Below, piece by piece: positions 8,523-10,000 of a DNA stretch of 10,000 nucleotides. Numbering within the stretch: position 1 is the stretch's first letter; each line of letters starts with the position of its first letter. The notes beneath the pieces were generated by a model. The model worked only from the letters and a program-made list of their open reading frames with translations, ran no database searches and was not told where the DNA came from. The stretch spans positions 10,662,418-10,672,417 of the forward strand of contig CM018895.1 in assembly GCA_009663005.1 (NCBI GenBank), in the 5' to 3' direction. A program made the position numbers and the translations under genes. Source of the stretch: Actinidia chinensis (taxonomy: Eukaryota; Streptophyta; Magnoliopsida; Ericales; Actinidiaceae).

Positions 8523-9030
8523 GCGTGTTATCTCACGTGCTTAGTGCATAATAAGATTGGTAGGTATTGGTCTAAATGTGTGATTCTAAATTATTGAAGT
8601 AATGCATGTTGAGAAAAGATGAAATTGGAACCTGTTGATTTGAGAAATTCAGGATTTAAATCAAAAGTATATTTGATATAAATGAAAGTATACTTTATTG
8701 TATCATGTTTTCATAGTCTAGTTTATGTATCATGGTTTTGGGCTTGTGAAGCACAAGTCAATTGTTAAATCTTTTCAGGTAACTCACCTTTAATATAAAA
8801 CAATGATTTTCAGGGGACCGAGGGTTATCCTGAGTCTGAGGCATGGGATGCCAGTTGTTGCCTTGTAATTTGATAAAAAATATTAAATGTTGTAATCTTA
8901 TTTCCGCACTTGAGTAACTGACAGTATGTATTGTCCTTTTTTTTTTTATTTGCTTTTTCAGCATGGAGTGGTTTGCTTACGTGCGGGTTCTTGGTTTGAC
9001 CGGGGCGTGACAGGAAACACCTGACGCATT

Positions 9031-9505
9031 CATGTGCAGGTATTTCCTTTGAGCCTGGGAAACCTCGGGCTGAAGTGGTTCGACAAACTTCCCGCTGAGT
9101 CCATACGAAGCTTCTACCAACTCTCTTAATCATTTGTAGCTCGATTTGTTATCAATACAAGGGAACTGAAGGGCGTCAACTCTCTTTCGATGCTCGTGGT
9201 TAGCTACAAGCTTGGGTTAATCCCAGGCAAAAAGTTATGGGAAGACCTAACACTCAATTTCTAGGTGAGCTTCATGACCTCATGTCGAAATTAGAAATAT
9301 TTGCTCAGTTGGCGGATGATATCAGGCAAGTAGAACGAGTTATAGGGTCTTCTTCCAAGGGAAATGGTAAGCTTAGGCATCTGAAAAGTACAGGGGACCG
9401 TGAAGATCGTGTAAGACAAGGTATCAACATAGTTTTTAAAGAGCCAATCTTTAAGCTCCTCACCCTCATTCAGACAAGCCGTACTACCGAAAGCCCACCC
9501 GCATG
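9031..9505 (+). pseudogene. gag: gag remnant of a second, older retrotransposon
   Basis: Retrotransposon gag domain unrelated in sequence to the gag at 2097-3560. From 9043 the frame reads FPLSLGNLGLKWFDKLPAES and continues with I-R-S-F-Y-Q-L-S, a stop (TAA 9127), then SFVARFVINTRELKGVNSL, which is the conserved capsid core of a large family of plant gypsy-type gag genes. VVSYKLGLIPGKKLWEDLTL follows to a stop at 9262; a frame slip then leads into 9237-9506 with LHDLMSKLEIFAQLADDIRQ and RQGINIVFKEPIFKLL. A third frame from 9473 gives DKPYYRKPTRM, ending at 9505. About 40 family residues seem missing near 9185-9195. The 5' part is cut off by the LTR junction at 9012. Confidence 0.8.
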
Positions 9506-9667
9506 AGAAATGTTTCAAACTTTTTGTACATATTCACCAAGCAATTGGTGTCATTATTGTTTCTCAATTCTATACTGCTTGGTGGGGATGATTGTATTAT
9601 AGACCCTCGAAGTAGACTCTCTCTCTCTAATAATTAACTGCTTTTATGTTTGGTTGGAGATCTGCAG
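9506..9667. other. Unassigned flank with short CT run
   Basis: No recognisable domain continues after the gag-like stretch, and no zinc knuckle follows. A CT run of six units lies at about 9617-9628. The sequence may be the start of non-element host DNA or a further decayed part of the second retrotransposon. Confidence 0.4.
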
Positions 9668-9766
9668 ATTTCTGAGAATGATGCTTCTGAAATTCTGAAG
9701 GCTGCATCACATTGTGGTAGACCGGACAATTCTGATCAAAGTCGTACTATTGTATATTTATTTTAA
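9668..9766 (+). other. Possible host exon fragment (unassigned)
   Basis: A CTGCAG splice-acceptor-like site at 9662-9667, with a TTAACTG branch-like motif about 35 bases upstream, is followed by an open frame beginning ISENDASEILKAASHCGRPD and ending at TAA 9764-9766. Its composition is protein-like (charged helix-like start, balanced codons) and unlike the AT-rich surroundings. I do not recognise the family. It could equally be a chance frame of 32 codons. Confidence 0.22.
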
Positions 9767-9783
9767 TTGGTGTATTAAAAAAA

Positions 9784-9917
9784 GAAATTTATTTTTACAC
9801 TCCATTTTTTGATATCTACACGCCAAAATAGGAGTGTAGAACTCACATCATAAATGGTATTGATTCTACTCCTTTTGGAGTGTAGATATCAAAAATGGAG
9901 TGTAGAAATCATTTCCC
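9784..9917. mobile_element. 134-bp inverted-repeat MITE, Mutator-like
   Basis: The left arm (about 9784-9838) and right arm (about 9868-9917) are inverted copies: left TACACTCCATTTTTTGATAT and TCTACACGCCAAAATAGGAG pair with right TACTCCTTTTGGAGTGTAGA and TATCAAAAATGGAGTGTAGA, with a few mismatches and single-base gaps. The unpaired centre is about 30 bases. The right end reads as GGGAAATG on the complementary strand and the left as GAAATTT. Flanks carry an identical 9-bp direct repeat, TTAAAAAAA (9775-9783 and 9918-9926), the duplication size typical of Mutator-like elements. It has no coding capacity, so it would have been moved by a transposase supplied elsewhere. Confidence 0.7.
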
Positions 9918-9926
9918 TTAAAAAAA

Positions 9927-10000
9927 TATGAAAAACCTCAGTTTAAAATGATAATCTTGTATTTTTGTTAAAAATTTAATTTAAAAAATTTTGATAATAA
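9927..10000. other. AT-rich sequence, nothing recognised
   Basis: The last 74 bases are A/T-rich with poly-A and poly-T runs and contain no feature I can support. Confidence 0.5.

Larger units (their letters stand above)
1..9012 (+). mobile_element. Degenerate Ty3/gypsy chromovirus (Tekay/Del-like), left end cut by window
   Basis: Copy-and-paste LTR retrotransposon. Visible parts in order: left LTR, initiator-Met-type PBS, gag, protease, RT, RNase H, integrase, chromodomain-type tail, PPT remnant, right LTR. Integrase lying after RT/RNase H is the gypsy order; copia elements have it before. The tail after integrase, the long LTRs and the LTR 3' end running into the PBS fit Tekay/Del chromoviruses; the lineage is inferred and the superfamily is nearly certain. 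Full length would be about 9.06 kb because about 50 bases of the left LTR lie outside the window. The coding region has stops and frame changes throughout, so this copy as written is non-autonomous. All domains are represented, so it descends from an autonomous element and was not a non-coding derivative. Confidence 0.9.
7150..9012 (+). repeat. Right (3') LTR, complete
   Basis: Begins TGTAAGG and ends GTGACA, so it has the canonical TG...CA ends and is about 1,863 bases long. It matches 1-1859 throughout. The final TGACA is followed directly by foreign sequence (gag of another element), which fixes the right end. The five flanking bases GGAAA (9013-9017) would be one copy of the target duplication; the other lies left of the window. 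The interior between features is AT-rich and non-coding. A 146-codon antisense frame at 7755-8195 lies entirely inside it and is not credible as a gene. Confidence 0.93.

Noticed and set aside
8825..9133. Antisense frame across the LTR/flank junction
   Set aside because: It spans the LTR end at 9012, joining two sequences of different origin, so it can only be a chance frame.
9617..9628. CT-run as a regulatory element
   Set aside because: Six CT units are ordinary in plant DNA and no promoter context is visible.
1..10000. Novel defence or biosynthetic gene system
   Set aside because: All recognisable coding signal is retrotransposon gag-pol, plus one unassigned 32-codon frame. Nothing else is organised like a gene cluster.

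Overview
This window looks like repeat-rich nuclear DNA from a flowering plant. Almost all of it is one degraded Ty3/gypsy LTR retrotransposon on the + strand. The evidence is a pair of ~1.86 kb direct repeats (1-1859 and 7150-9012), a primer-binding site resembling the initiator-Met tRNA type just after the left repeat, a purine-rich remnant just before the right repeat, and gag, protease, reverse transcriptase, RNase H and integrase remnants in gypsy order, with a chromodomain-type tail. This points to a chromovirus, most like the Tekay/Del lineage. The window opens about 50 bases inside the left LTR, so the element's first base and its left flank are not visible.

Layout: left LTR with AT/purine-rich promoter and a four-copy ~73-bp tandem array (1-1859); PBS and leader (1862-2096); gag (2097 to about 3560); protease (about 3605-3960); RT (about 4070-5030); RNase H (about 5040-5450); integrase (about 5480-6750) and chromodomain-type tail (about 6750-7125); PPT remnant (7136-7149); right LTR with the same promoter and array (7150-9012). 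No long coding frame survives. Motifs of each enzyme are recognisable only in short stretches that change frame every few dozen bases.

The right flank (9013-10000) is not plain unique DNA. From about 9031 to 9505 it encodes a broken gag-like protein of a different plant retrotransposon, so the chromovirus appears to be nested inside an older element. Further right are an unassigned exon-like stretch (9668-9766) and a 134-bp inverted-repeat element with a perfect 9-bp flanking duplication, which looks like a Mutator-type MITE (9784-9917).

There is no intact host gene, RNA gene, CRISPR array or novel multi-gene system that I can support. The most informative oddity is that the two LTRs differ mainly by tiny insertions and deletions rather than substitutions, while the presumably older gag in the flank keeps longer open frames. 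That pattern fits residual long-read or polishing errors inside repeats at least as well as true decay, so the broken frames should not be taken at face value.
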